The notes below the pieces were generated by a model that saw only the letters and a list, made by a program, of their open reading frames with translations, was not told where the DNA came from and ran no database searches. A program made the translations under genes and the position numbers. Below are positions 44,840-56,652 of a DNA stretch of 64,000 bases, in pieces (position 1 is the first letter of the stretch; each line of letters opens with the position of its first letter). Origin of the DNA: Glebionis coronaria (Eukaryota > Streptophyta > Magnoliopsida > Asterales > Asteraceae); NCBI GenBank assembly GCA_025667525.1, contig CM046878.1, positions 577,076,868 through 577,140,867 of the forward strand, in the 5' to 3' direction.

Positions 44840-46111
44840 TGTAAAATACTGAAAGTGTTTATTGATTGAATGACCATTACAAACATATCATATTTATTTA
44901 TAATAAAACTAGTTATAATGCCCGTGCACGCACGGGACTTGGACATAAAAGATTAATTAAGTTATAATTTTGTTATTGTGATTTTATGTAATATTATATA
45001 TGTTTTTTAAAAACATCTAGTGTTTATATGTTTGATTATATTGTTGTTTACTGTGCATCATGTAAATTAATATAAATTCATCTTAATTTTTATTTTTCGA
45101 ATTTCATTCTCTTTTTACTTTCGATATTTTATTCTACATAACTACGTCTTAATTATTTATCAAGAAACTATTTACATCAACCTTACACGTACACGATTTA
45201 TAACATAATACTCCATATTATGTTATAAAACAACATTAAAATTTTACTGTAATACTTAAATAGTTACGATGGGCATGGACCCACGAGTTTTACATGATTC
45301 TCCATTCTATGATAATATTAATTGATATTTTGTATAAATATTTATTGTCCAAAGGATTTGACTTTGTTAACTGAAATAAACTATCATTTTCAAGACATTA
45401 TGTGTTTAGTAACATAACGACCTTGAAAAATATATATTGTTATATTATGTAGAATCCCGTCTATTTATTTTCATCTCACATCGCTGTCTGAGGTCGTGCG
45501 TTCATTTTGATATTTATATTCATGTTAAAAATAATTTACGTAGATTGTAATGCTGTTTTTATTAAATGTAAAATAGAAAAAGACAATAATATGTGTTATT
45601 ATTTGAATATTTATAATCATGTGATTTGTTAATTTTTTATTATAAAATATAGAAGGTATAAAGTTTAAGGGAGTATTTTGTTTATTTTATAAAGTTATTA
45701 AAAAATATGGAGAATTATAAGTTTATATTTAAATCCATATAATTTATTAAAATTCAACCACTAAAGTATTATTTATCCCCTCCTCCTTTTTTAAGTTTTT
45801 ATTTTCACAAATTTGACACACATATCTTTGTGTGTTTTTATCAAATTCCTCCACCAAAATTTTTTATTTTAACTATATTGAATTCAATTTTGACTTTTTT
45901 CACCAATCACATTCCTCAATTTTGCTTATGTGTCAAAATCAAGTCATTTGATTGGTCTAATTGTTTTTTTCTACAACCTCCACTTTTCATTAAAAATCTC
46001 AAATATTCTAATTCTTTTATTATATAAAAGACATGGCTTAGACAATAAGCTAACGTAAACCTAAACTTTAATGGGCTCAAAACCCATAGGCTAATAATGA
46101 CTCGTCTAATA
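44840..46111 (-). repeat. 5' LTR of the TRIM, interrupted by a Helitron
   Basis: LTR sequence is present at 44,840-44,908 and 46,032-46,111, with a 1,123-bp Helitron between. Comparison with the other LTR (after removing its MITE) shows the uninterrupted site. Confidence 0.82.
44909..46031 (-). mobile_element. Non-autonomous Helitron (1.1 kb)
   Basis: On the minus strand the element begins TCTTTTATATAATAAAAG (46,031) and ends with the hairpin CCCGTGCGTGCACGGG, then CATTATAA, then CTAG (44,909), followed by T. A 5' TC, a 3' GC-rich hairpin 8-12 bp before CTRR and no target duplication are Helitron hallmarks. The paralogous LTR at 36,665-44,221 provides an empty site that fixes the ends. The joined host reads CCATG|TTTTATT, so insertion was at G|T rather than the usual A|T. 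No Rep/helicase is encoded. Copy B has it at 60,158-61,282. Confidence 0.82.
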
Positions 46112-46116
46112 CTTAT

Positions 46117-48674
46117 TGCAAGTATAAGTTAAATAGAAACACAACTAACTCGTAGTGTTCGTAGTTCAATTCCTTTCACACTCTAGCTCGTGCTTTTTTA
46201 TCGACTAAAACTCATGTTTTTCTATCTTTTTCGTTTTCATTTCTGAGAGAACTTTATTTGAGTTGTGTTTAACTAAACAGACGTATGAAACTAAAAAATC
46301 TCCCGGTGTTATATTTTTTTCTACCTATTTACTTAGATTTATTTTATAATAAATAATTAATTGTTAAATAAATTTTAGATTTATCAAAACACTTTTAATA
46401 TATAAAATAATAGTGTTAGAATGTTACAGTTTTTGTATTAAAGTGTGTGTATTATCAGCTGTAAACAACAATAAAGAAAAGAAAAGCCATTTTATGTTGA
46501 CAGTTTAGCGAATAAAAAAGGATGTTTGACAAACTATTCAAAAACATACATGATGATTTTGAGTTAAAGAAGTAACTTTTTTTATTGCAACATGCAAAAG
46601 AAGAAAAATAACACATGAACTCAAACACAGAAACACAAATCTCTTCCAAAGGAAAAAGAAGAAAGAAAAAAAGAGAGAAATACACGAAAACACGACGTGA
46701 AAACGCAGCCCACGATACATCGCGTTTTTACGTCGCCTTTTCTCTCACCATCGGCGCGAAGGGTGAAAACACTTGTCTTGGTACGGCATATGGCCTTTTC
46801 GGGTGGTTCCGTGGGAAAAACGTCTGCCACAATGCACCGTTACCGATGTCTCTAAGATATTAAAAAAGTCAAGAATTATATATCAATTTTCCGTCACAAG
46901 GTAACGCTGAGTTTATTTTTTTGGCTAATATAATAAACTCTAATGTCCACATGTGACTGAAAACATGATACCATTCTCAACACAACTTGTTGTCTTTGAA
47001 ATTAGTATATAATCAAAGAAATTTTCGACTCTTTCACCTATGTGGGATATATAAGGGTGAACTAAATTTTATAAATGTAGGAAAAGTATTAACACGGTTG
47101 TTAAGTGATGACGCAACTGGATTCGGAGGTCCTCTATGAGGTACACATTTTATTCGATAATAGGGAATCTTGGCTGGAGTGGTGGAATGTGAATGAACAC
47201 AATAGTGAAAGTGAAATGTTAGCTTCTATTGGCATTTTCACAAGGTTGTTATCAATCAAACAAATACATCTTATCCATAAGGAAATTATAAGTTTTACAA
47301 GGCATTCTTACTTGATTTGTCTATTAACACAATGAGTTTTGGTTGGTTTTGTGGTATGACATGTGATGGTGAAACATCTATCCATATGGTAATTCGATTA
47401 TTTTACTTTTATTCGTTTGTATATACAAAATTAGCAAACGAGCTATACATCAATACATGTGGTAAGACATAGTTGTCCGAGTAACACAACTTGTTTTTGT
47501 TGTTGGTAAATTCTTTAAGTGTAAAGTCTCTATTGAGCACATACAAGTTTCGTCCTTTACATTCTTACCATTGTACTAGAAAATCTATGTGACTAATTAG
47601 AAACGAGGCAACTATAGTACAACGTTGGTGACTTGAGCCCTCCCCGTTCCTTATATTTATAATCTTGAGTATATATCATATCTAAGAGCTTAAGCGACCA
47701 AGCTCGTATTTCCCCTATAGAGACCTTACATGGAGGGGTGCCCTTGAAATCATTTTTTTAAACTAGAATTTATAAATTATCTTTAAAAAGACTGGAAAGA
47801 GATTGTTGAGAATCGAACTATGCACCTTTGAGGTAGGTGATACTTCATTTACCCATCAATCACCTCGCAGCATTGGAAATTCCTCTCCATTTATCATAAA
47901 CTTTCTTACATGCCCAACATTGGAAAGATCGGTTTGTCTTGAAGAGTCTACCTTACATTACAACTTGATCGATTGTTCGTAACATGCCACTGCATGATTA
48001 ATATGGCATCGTATTATTTCGTATGTACGGCAGTGGTTAAGTTTAATTAGGTGGACAAGTGAAACATTCCTATCTTAAATAATCTATATAGTTACGATTT
48101 TGTTTTATTATAGATAGATAGATTAGTAAATAATTAGTCATATAAACATACGGGCGATCTTTATAAATAAAAATTCTAGCTCACCTATATGAATTTATGG
48201 GACAACGTGTGGCCCCTTTGTGGAACAAGTTTATATCCCTAGATTTTGGCTAAGGTTTCATTTATCATTCACTACACACACATATCTGTGTGTGCGCAGC
48301 TCTCTCATCTCTCTCTCACTAAACTATGAAGGTTGACCTGGGAGTTTGATTATTTTCGTCTTGTATAGCTGTGTGTTTGATTGATCTTTGTATGTGAGGG
48401 AGAACGGATCAACCTAGTTGGGACGTTCTCATCTTTTCTATTGTAATCGTACGATTAGCATCCGTTTCGGGACTAATCTTTATCTGTTTTGTTTTTTTAC
48501 TTTGATTTATAATATTATGTTTTAATAGCCAATATTAATATTTGGGTGTAAGATCTCTCTTGTTCTTTGATATTATGTTTTAATAGCCAATATTAATATT
48601 TGGGAAAAAGACGGATATAGACAAAATCTCCCCTCCCAATTCACTTTTTGGTCACTTGGAAAGAATATGACAGA
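46117..48674. other. Non-coding shared DNA right of the TRIM
   Basis: No gene is supported. Short frames (such as 46,615-46,863 and 47,105-47,335) recur in copy B but show no family and no coding-type conservation. A 35-bp direct repeat starting ATATTATGTTTTAATAGCC lies at 48,512-48,546 and 48,570-48,604. CT-rich sequence near 48,300 (CTCTCTCATCTCTCTCTCAC) resembles a leader but has no following frame. Confidence 0.45.
47806..47875 (-). other. tRNA-like (A/B-box) segment
   Basis: The minus strand reads TGATGGGTAAATGAAG, then CATAGTTCGATTCTCAAC about 30 bp further on. It resembles the segment at 15,722-15,800 and is repeated in copy B near 63,056. SINE-like relic. Confidence 0.3.
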
Positions 48675-48683
48675 TTTAGTTAG

Positions 48684-49619
48684 GGTTAAAGACATAAATT
48701 ACCAACGCACTTTACTTTTTTTCTCGATATTACAAATAATGAACATAAAATACTTATCTAGCTATTTAACTTTATGTTTATTTATAATATCGACATTGAA
48801 ACTTGTTGGAACCGGCTATTATTAGTAACGTAAAATTGTTATATTCCACGTCATTTTTTTATGCCCACGTGTCGTTGACTTTCGTTGATTTTTTCTTGAC
48901 TTTGTTCACATCATACCTGGATCAATCATACTCACTCAGATCAATCATACTCTGAAAACCCATCTCAAACAAAACCATCACAGTATACTCTTCCAACAAC
49001 CCCGACCACGTTACAGTGGCCGCACCACGTTATGTGTTTTCACTTGAATCTAACAGGGTAACAACCGGATCTAACAGGGTAACCACGGTATTTAACCGGG
49101 TAACCATCAGATCTAACCGGGTAACCACCGGATCTAACCGGTTTACCACCTGATATAACCGGTTTACCATTATATCTAACCAGTTTACAAACTAGTTTCT
49201 GGTGGTGGGTCTTATAGTGGTGGTTTCCGGATAATGGTTGTTTTCCGACGACATGTGGCTGACAACAAGAAAAAGAGAAAGAAAACATAATTGGAATCAA
49301 TAGAGAAAGTTGATTGAAATTTCAAGAGAGGGAGAGAGTGGTAGCGTACTTTATGTTAATTATTTTTAATATCGAGAAAAAAAGTAAAGTTCGTTGGTAA
49401 TTTATAGTTTTAACCCAAAGTTGAATAAACCTAAACTTAAAATGACCGGCTAAAGCAAGTGACGTGTCGGTCATAAATGCCTTTTTACCTATTAAAAACG
49501 GTTAATAGGTAATATTATAAATAAACATAAAGTTCAATGGTTAGATAAGTATTTTATGTTCATTATTTGTAATATCGAGAAAAAAAGTAAAGTTCGTTGG
49601 TAATTTATGGCTTTAACCC
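48684..49619. mobile_element. 936-bp Mutator-like element, copy A only
   Basis: TIRs of about 110 bp start GGGTTAAAGACATAAATTACC and (complement) GGGTTAAAGCCATAAATTACC. The perfect 9-bp target duplication ATTTAGTTA lies at 48,675-48,683 and 49,620-49,628. Copy B has one uninterrupted ATTTAGTTA at 63,924-63,932. A third, partial copy of the terminus lies inside at about 49,350-49,415, so the right end is doubled. The centre has higher GC and a tandem repeat and may be captured sequence. No transposase. Confidence 0.92.
49048..49194 (-). repeat. 21-bp tandem repeat, 7 units
   Basis: Seven units of ATCTAACCGGGTAACCACCGG type, starting at 49,048 and every 21 bp to 49,174. On the minus strand they give a 7-residue repeat of GGYPVRS type within an 86-codon frame (49,040-49,300). 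There is no independent sign that it is translated. Confidence 0.88.
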
Positions 49620-49628
49620 ATTTAGTTA

Positions 49629-50615
49629 TACACAAATGTACAAGTGCTCAACTCCACTACATCCTTACGTGTGTCAAATGTTAAGTGATCAACTGACGCG
49701 CTCAACCAATCAAGTGATCAACTGACAATACAAAATTGAGCATGGTCGGTTAACAATTTGATGTTGGACACTTGTCATAAATTGAGTGGTGATAACCAAA
49801 TCTGTTAAATTATTTCCAAGTGACATATGATTGATTATAAAATGCTCAAATTGACCATATACAGTCTTTTTCCCTTAATATTTCGGATCAAGTTATATCC
49901 TTCTGCAAATTACGCTTCAATAGTTTGGATTAGATGAGCGGATTCTAACTCCGTCACATGAACCTTTTGAGTACATAATACAACGCTTACTAACACGTCA
50001 CGATACCAAATAATAAGACCTTTATTCCTGCTGCATATGTTTATACATGATTAGATGAGCGGATTAAACGCTAACTAATTCATATACTGTGGGCTTAGCC
50101 GAATTATACAATAGAAGCCCATAACTTTCACTCAAGATGTAAGTTGCGGTAACATGAAGAAGCTAATGTGAGTTTTAGATAATCTTAATAAGTATTAATC
50201 AACTATCAAATTTTACTAGTTATAATCTTGCGTGTTTATTGGGCAAGGTTATTTGGAGTATATTGCTTATCTGGTGTATGGAATATGTTTAACACGACTT
50301 TGTTGTAAGCATTGGCTAATTTGTCAATAACATGTCATTATCATTCACTTAACCTAGTAGATGATAGTCGGCCCAAGCTCAATCTGTGGGTTTAGGGATT
50401 AAAGTTTTTTTTTTTTTTTTTTTTTTTTGCTTGCTTAGAACGATTTTCTAAAAAAACGATGTTGTAATGAGGTTAACGTTTTCAATTTTCATGCAGGCCT
50501 AAAGTTTAAGTAGCCAATTTTGGGTTAATTCCATATAAGTCGATTTACAGCGGTTCACTTCATTTTTCATTCTTTCTCTAAAGGTGATGATTTATGGCTT
50601 CCTGTCATATAGTAT
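49629..50615. other. End of copy A, non-coding
   Basis: No gene. To 49,696 it matches the window end in copy B; beyond that no comparison is possible. A run of 24 T is at 50,405-50,428. The head-to-tail junction with copy B is at 50,615/50,616. Confidence 0.5.
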
Positions 50616-51273
50616 ATTTTAATAGCATTGGTGACAAGTTAAATCACCCATGCACGGGTGTACCTCCTTTGATACTTGAGGCCCCAAAACTGACTTTTAT
50701 TTAGCTTGCAAAATTCACTTCATACTCTCGTCTACGATACACTTATTAAAGCGAATCCAAATACGAGATTACCAAGCAAAAAGGAAAAAACAAAGCTCCA
50801 AAACACTTTCAAATTCCAAACTACTATTATAAGCTTGAAGTCAGAACTTATGCATGTGTTATAAAATTGTTTGGCAAAATAGCAAGAAACGAAAGTTATT
50901 AATAAAAAATAACATAAAGTAAATCAAAATAATCCAACTAATCATTATAAGTATCCAACCCCTAATAGAGTGCAACCAACCAACATTTGAATAAATTATG
51001 ATCGAAGTATAAGTTGTGACGCGACGATTTTATGTGAGATAATTTGATAGAAGCAATAAAAATAGGCCTTTTTTTTCAAAGATTTTAAGTTAAATAGATG
51101 TAAAAAGATATTAAACATAAAGCATGAGATACTCTTGTGGTAAACGAAGTGTAACATAATCATAAGGTATAAGGTTCGATTCTCACGTAGTAGTTTCAGG
51201 CTTTTTATTCTTTCTTCTAAATCATGTTTTATCGACTCTTCTTTCTTATATCTCGTAAACATTGTTTTATGTC

Positions 51274-52232
51274 TTATATTAAAATTTTATAATTTAAGTT
51301 CATTTGAATATCAAATTTTATTTTGGATACCAAGAACTAATCTCCATTTTAATCTAATGGATAAGATTAAAACAAAAACTTATTTTTCATCTTTTTTTCA
51401 AACAATAATATCTTTTAAACCGTTAATCGTTATGCGGAAAAAAATACCATTGCTACGGCAATTTAATTATCTTTCTACAGATATACTATATGATATTTCG
51501 TTGTGGAAAACTATCATATATGATACTAAATATCATATATGATAATAACACTAGTATCATATATGATATACTTTTCATATATGATATAAATCAATATTAT
51601 ATATGATTCTGTAATAATTTGTAACCTATCACTAATATCATATATGATAAAACACTATTATCATATATGATATTTTACGCAAATTTAATGCAATGTACTT
51701 TTCGAAATGTACCGTTTTGATACGTGTACTCTAAAAAAGTTGTACAATAGTAACGAACTTTAATAAGGTGTTCTGATTTGCACATTAAGGTGACGTGTCA
51801 CGTTATCAGTGACACGTGTTAGCCTTTTCGGGGTGACACATCATCAAAATGTGCATAAGGGAACAGTTATGAAAGTTCGTTTCTATTGTATAACTTTTTA
51901 AGAGTACACGTACCAAATCGGTACATTTTGAAAAGTACATTGCTATTCTGACTAAATAAAAAAAAACGAATATTTTTTCTTCAAAAGTATATCATATTGC
52001 ATATCTGTAGGAAGCTAATTAAATACTCGTCGCAATGGTATATTTTTTTCCGTCTAACATTTAACGGTTTAGAAGATATTCAAATTTTAAAAATAAATGA
52101 AATAATTAAATACTTTTAATCTTATACATTAGATATGATGAGCATGAATGGTGAGAATGAGTCCCTTAGTATTAATGATAAATATGGTATCCAAAATAAT
52201 TTTACTCAAATTTTATGTGTTTTAAAATAAGT
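51274..52232. mobile_element. Foldback element, copy B
   Basis: Counterpart of 15,870-16,895, with a shorter palindrome array (51,513-51,671). The shorter array explains most of the 61 to 69 bp length difference between the copies in this region. Confidence 0.7.
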
Positions 52233-52377
52233 AAATACTTGTTTACTTAAGCTTTATTTATTCTACTTAAATTGCAGATCTGCAAGAAAACTTTATAAAT
52301 CCCATTACAATATCCTTGCAAATTTCATTTCTTGAGATATTTCACAAACGATTCAAAAACATATGGTTTCATCTGCG

Positions 52378-52818
52378 AGGGGTGTGTTTTGTGAAACTAG
52401 CAGTAGCAGTTAGAAGTAGCAATTAGCAGTAACGGTTAGCAGTAAGAATTAGCAAGAGCAGTTAGCAGTAGCAGTTAGCAATAGCAGTTAATTTAAAAAA
52501 GTGTTTGGTACATTAACAGTAACTGTAATTTGAATGTCTAAAAAGACATAAATAGACATACATATATAAATAGAAAACTTTTTTAGATTTAATGTGTTAT
52601 ATTAATGAGGGTATTTATGTAATTTACTATGTTTATGCTCTTTAACTAATTAAGCTCTTCTAAAAATGCTCATTGAAAGAGCATATGAGAAATTAGCATT
52701 TTCATGATAAATGCTAATGCTAATGGTTTTAACCAAACAAGAATTTTTATCAATAATGCTAAACGCTAATGCTAATAGTCAAAAATGCTATTAGAAAAGT
52801 TGTTACCAGACACAGCCT
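52378..52818. mobile_element. Small TIR MITE, copy B
   Basis: Counterpart of 17,041-17,475. The subterminal AGCAGT run has one extra unit here (AATTAGCAGTAACGG against AATTAACGG). Confidence 0.55.
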
Positions 52819-53299
52819 AGTAGAAGTAACTGTTTTAAATGCCACAACCTAAAGATTTGCCTTCGATCCTTGTTTTCTTTAAAGGCAAATATTATTAACT
52901 ACCAAATGAACAACGATACAAAGGCAGACCTCTAAAACAAGAAAATATAGAGGTTGCAAATTATAGAAATTACAAATAGACCCTCAAAGCAAAAAAATTA
53001 GGCTACCCACAACGCAAATGGGTCACGACCTAGTTTTTTTTAGATTTCTCTCTCCTTCGATCTAGTGCGACCTATTTGCCACAAAAAGGTAACCTAGTGC
53101 GACCTAGTTAAAGATTTTTTTTCTTAAACACAATAAATTTCATAAAAAAACATTACATTTATTTTTAAAAAAACATTACATTTATTTTAAGAAAAAACAT
53201 TACACGTATTTAAAAAAAACATTTAAAATAAACAGTACAATAATCCTAATAATTTAAATTATAGCGTTCCTTGATCTTATCCTTCATTTCTTGCAAGGC

Positions 53300-53819
53300 T
53301 TATTGTTTGGCTTCCGGCAAGTTGGGGTTGATTTCGGCGTTATAAAACAACAAGTATTTATCGCGTTTCTTTGATTCAGCAAGATCGATTGCCCGACGTT
53401 GTAATTCGGTCTTTTCTTTTTTCAAATTCAGCTCCTGTTGCTTGATGATAAAGTACTCATATTGTTGCTGCTTCTTTTTTCCCCACCTGATGTCTTTCAT
53501 CTTTTCCCATTTGGTGGTCACAGCATCAACAAATGAAGACTTCCCTGTTGATGAAGATGTTGATGACTTCTTTTTAGCTTTATCACGACCTATTGGCCGG
53601 TATTCTTGAGTCTCTTCCACCTCATCTTTAGAATCATAGAGCACATCCATGTAACTAGCGTGTCCAGAACCAGAAGTGGTTTCAGAAGTATTGGATTTCC
53701 TGTTACTTTTTTATCTGCGTAAACCTTGGCATCTCAATCTGTATTCAACTCGGGTGATCTTTGAGCACATTCTACGCCTCCTGAGATTGAAAGTCTTTTT
53801 TGTAAGTCCTAAATTCATG
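53300..53819 (-). pseudogene. Harbinger ORF1-like fragment, copy B
   Basis: Counterpart of 17,956-18,474. A T-to-A change near 53,711 turns a Lys codon of the RRKKSNR stretch into TAA on the minus strand, and 116 codons remain after the next Met. The RPIGRDKAK core is intact. Differences between copies are few and include the C-terminal YNAEINPN against YNAKINPN. Confidence 0.6.
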
Positions 53820-54743
53820 AGCCGTTAACTATCTTCTGACTTGATGTTGTGAGTTAGGAATAGCCGCTTATTCTAATGATAGTACTATTGGGCTGACGAC
53901 CCTATCTGAGACCAGGGCATTACGCTGAGTAACCTCTGGGAAGGATAATTTTACGAGAATAAAAATTGGTATTTTAGCAATTGATACCCTAGTAGGGGCA
54001 CTGGAATTCTTATAGTCATGCTGGCATTTGGCGTGGGTGACTAAGTTAAGGGGTCGGTGTCATGAGCTTAATACAATTCATTAGCTATTGCTATAAGATG
54101 GAATGCCTGATTAATAGATTGTATGGCCACAATGCTATTAAACAATTGTGAATCATTTTTACGATGTGTTCAACTATGTTTTGTTAAACTTATAGACTTA
54201 CTCAACATTTGTGTTTCTGATTTTAAGCATGTATTTCAGGTACTTGAATTTGTTGAGTTACGAAGCTTGCTGGAGAAGGATTGCGAGATTGCTTTTGTTG
54301 TGATTTGGTCTAAAACAGATTTCTTTCCCGTTTGTCATAAATTTATAGTATATGGTCCAGTACTTTGGTAAAAGGTTTGTCGTTTTGTAAAGATCCTTGG
54401 GGAACCTGAACGCTACTCTGATATTTTTAAACTGATTTTATTTAGGATTGAAGGTTTTAGACATTGATTTAAATTATTTCCTTATTTATTCCTAAATATA
54501 TTGTTTTAGGGTCATATAAAGAGTATTGTAAACGAAGTTTGTGAATAACACTCAATTGTGTATTTCCTCTGCGCAATGTAAATTGGGGGTGTTATAATGT
54601 CCGAATTAAAATTGCACCGTCACGTGATAACCGTATTAGATCATTCACACTATTATCAAAGAAGCTTCAACGAACAAAACCGTATAACGAACACATAATT
54701 GCTAATTAGAAATGCTCGAGTCAACATCCACGTCCCACATTGG

Positions 54744-55242
54744 TTGAAGATGTGAAATACTTCTTGTTTTCCTCTCACTTGGTCGTTAACGAAATAGATT
54801 ATTAATCAAGAAAGATTCAAACTTTGTTCTTCGGTGCCTGGAAAACAAATATAAAAGGCTTGACATTTTTTGCATTTGTCTTGCCACTACTCCAAGCTGT
54901 ATATATTTAAGGATTGTCCAAATCTTAGGATACCATATATTCTAGAAAACCCCCTCCCCGTTGGTGTGCATTCCAACCTCTAAACGTATCACCGACCCAC
55001 ATGAACTTACCTAACCCGTACCACACAATGACGTATTGATTGTTCCGTGAGAATACATGATACAAGAACGATTCAAGGCATGACCCTCCATGTAATGTCT
55101 CTATTGATATCTTATATCACAAAGGAAGCTATATTTATCATACAAATGTGAGAGTAAACCTATATTATTATAGTAGGATCTGTGAATCCGATTGTGTCGT
55201 TACTTAATAAGCCTAATTAAACTTTAAAATTAAATATTAGCG
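54744..55242. other. 499-bp segment missing from copy A
   Basis: Copy A joins CACATTGG directly to TAGCTTCAAAAT at 19,398/19,399. No terminal repeat or target duplication is seen around the segment, so a deletion in A is more likely than an insertion in B. No coding frame is present. Confidence 0.8.
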
Positions 55243-56652
55243 TAGCTTCAAAATAGAAAAGTTCTACCATGAAGAGATTAAATTTGGTATTATTCATTTA
55301 TTAAAAACCATGTCAAAAAAAATCCCACATAGGTTACAATACTTAAATCTTCCTTACTGATATAGTGTCGGGGGATCAAGACCTTACATGTCAAGACTGC
55401 TACTATGTTTTCAGATATATGGGTTCATGAAGTTTATTCGTAAAGCCAAAAAGGTAAAACCTCATGAAACTCTATGTCCAAAAAATTAATACCCGTCCTT
55501 AAATTTTTTTATCCATCATTTAGAAAACGTAAATGCTAAAAGAATCCACAACAAACCCGAAAGCTGTGAATTACGAAACATAGAACCTTAACGTTAAATG
55601 ATCGTAAGTTGCAACACCAACAATACTTTGGTGCATGACAAATGAAGAAGAACAAAAATACTACAAAGATACCACCACCTAAGTATTAACAAATATGCAC
55701 ACGGTATACCTTTTAACAATTTCTCTATTGATCACGAATTAAGCTTTACAGTCAAATAAACTATATCATCATCCTCGATCTCAATTGAGTAATAAACTTA
55801 TATTCAACCGCAAAATAATTCAGTTGTAACGAAAAGAAAGAAAGCACACTAATATAACATCACACAGATAAGGGTTATGGATTTTGCATGATATGTAGAA
55901 GTTCTAGTATAATCACTAGCACAATACAACAACCAATATTGGGTCGTAATTTCGATTCAATATCTAATACAAAGTGTATGGGTAACGTAAGTTAGGTGGA
56001 TCGGTGCAACGTTTCTACTGAACTGAAAAATCTCTAAGTTATTTAGAATTCTTGAACAACAAATATAGGGCCGCGAAAAAAGGTGTCGCCCTCTAAGTTA
56101 TTTAGGATTCTTGAACCAAATGATCTATAAATTTGCGTTAGTTAAAATACTAAGTGTTATACAACCTCGTGTATAAATAACATTTTGTCTTATGAGTCGA
56201 GTACATGCCCAGCCTTAGTAAAGCGTGTGGTTCCGACAAGCCAACGATTTTACTTTTTTTTATCTTCCTCTTTATTAAAAACTGAAATTTGAATGTTGTA
56301 CAAAGTATTTTTGTTGGTTAATTCAACAGCCAATCATCATGTGAAAACGGAAAAAAGAAGCTAAACCAAGTCTTAACATCAAGGTAAATAAAAGAACAAC
56401 TTTCATCCGTGAAACAATTCTTTTTTTCATTACAGACCGGAAAGTGAAATGTAAGTCCATCCATTATTCTTATTTACTACTCGTAATTGATACGTACATG
56501 ATTACAAATATTCAGTTCGTGTTTATCATTTTTTTTTATTCGACATTTGTTGGCCTGTTATCGTTATGTTTAACGAAGACATTCTTTAAACAACCTTATT
56601 GTACATACATGTACATCATTCCTTCCAAGTGAGGTAACTTCATGACCAAAAG

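Larger units (their letters stand above)
36665..46111 (-). mobile_element. TRIM-like miniature LTR retroelement carrying nested insertions
   Basis: The element lies on the minus strand. Two LTRs of about 148 bp (native length) start TATTAGACGAGTCATTATTAG and end GTATTTTACA. They are at 46,111-44,840 (5', split by the Helitron) and 44,221-36,665 (3', split by the MITE, itself split by the 7.1-kb element). The target duplication ATAAG (minus sense) lies at 46,112-46,116 and 36,660-36,664. The PBS is TGGTATCACGTAAG, and a purine tract GCACGGGAG precedes the 3' LTR. The internal region is only about 620 bp and non-coding. Native size is about 0.9 kb. Copy B has it at 59,004-61,361. Confidence 0.82.
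15210..50615 (+). repeat. Large direct duplication, copy A
   Basis: From ATTTTAATAGCATTGGTG at 15,210 the sequence matches 50,616 onward in the same order and orientation. Matched landmarks include the foldback element, the Harbinger relic, the 812-bp hAT MITE, the TRIM with MITE and Helitron, and the non-coding tail up to 49,696 (= 64,000). Copy A carries three insertions with target duplications (total about 21.5 kb) and lacks 499 bp of copy B. Removing the insertions leaves about 13.9 kb. The right boundary is inferred: if the copies are head to tail, A ends at 50,615. Differences are about 1-2% by eye. A haplotype-joining assembly artefact is a real alternative. Confidence 0.9.

Noticed and set aside
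47105..47335. A 76-codon plus-strand frame present in both duplicate copies
   Set aside because: Recent duplication explains its presence twice. No family is recognised, no exon signals are clear, and the surrounding DNA is non-coding.
49040..49300. An 86-codon minus frame with GGYPVRS-type repeats
   Set aside because: A 21-bp repeat stays open in frame automatically because its length is a multiple of three. There is no promoter or homologue evidence, so it is listed as a repeat only.
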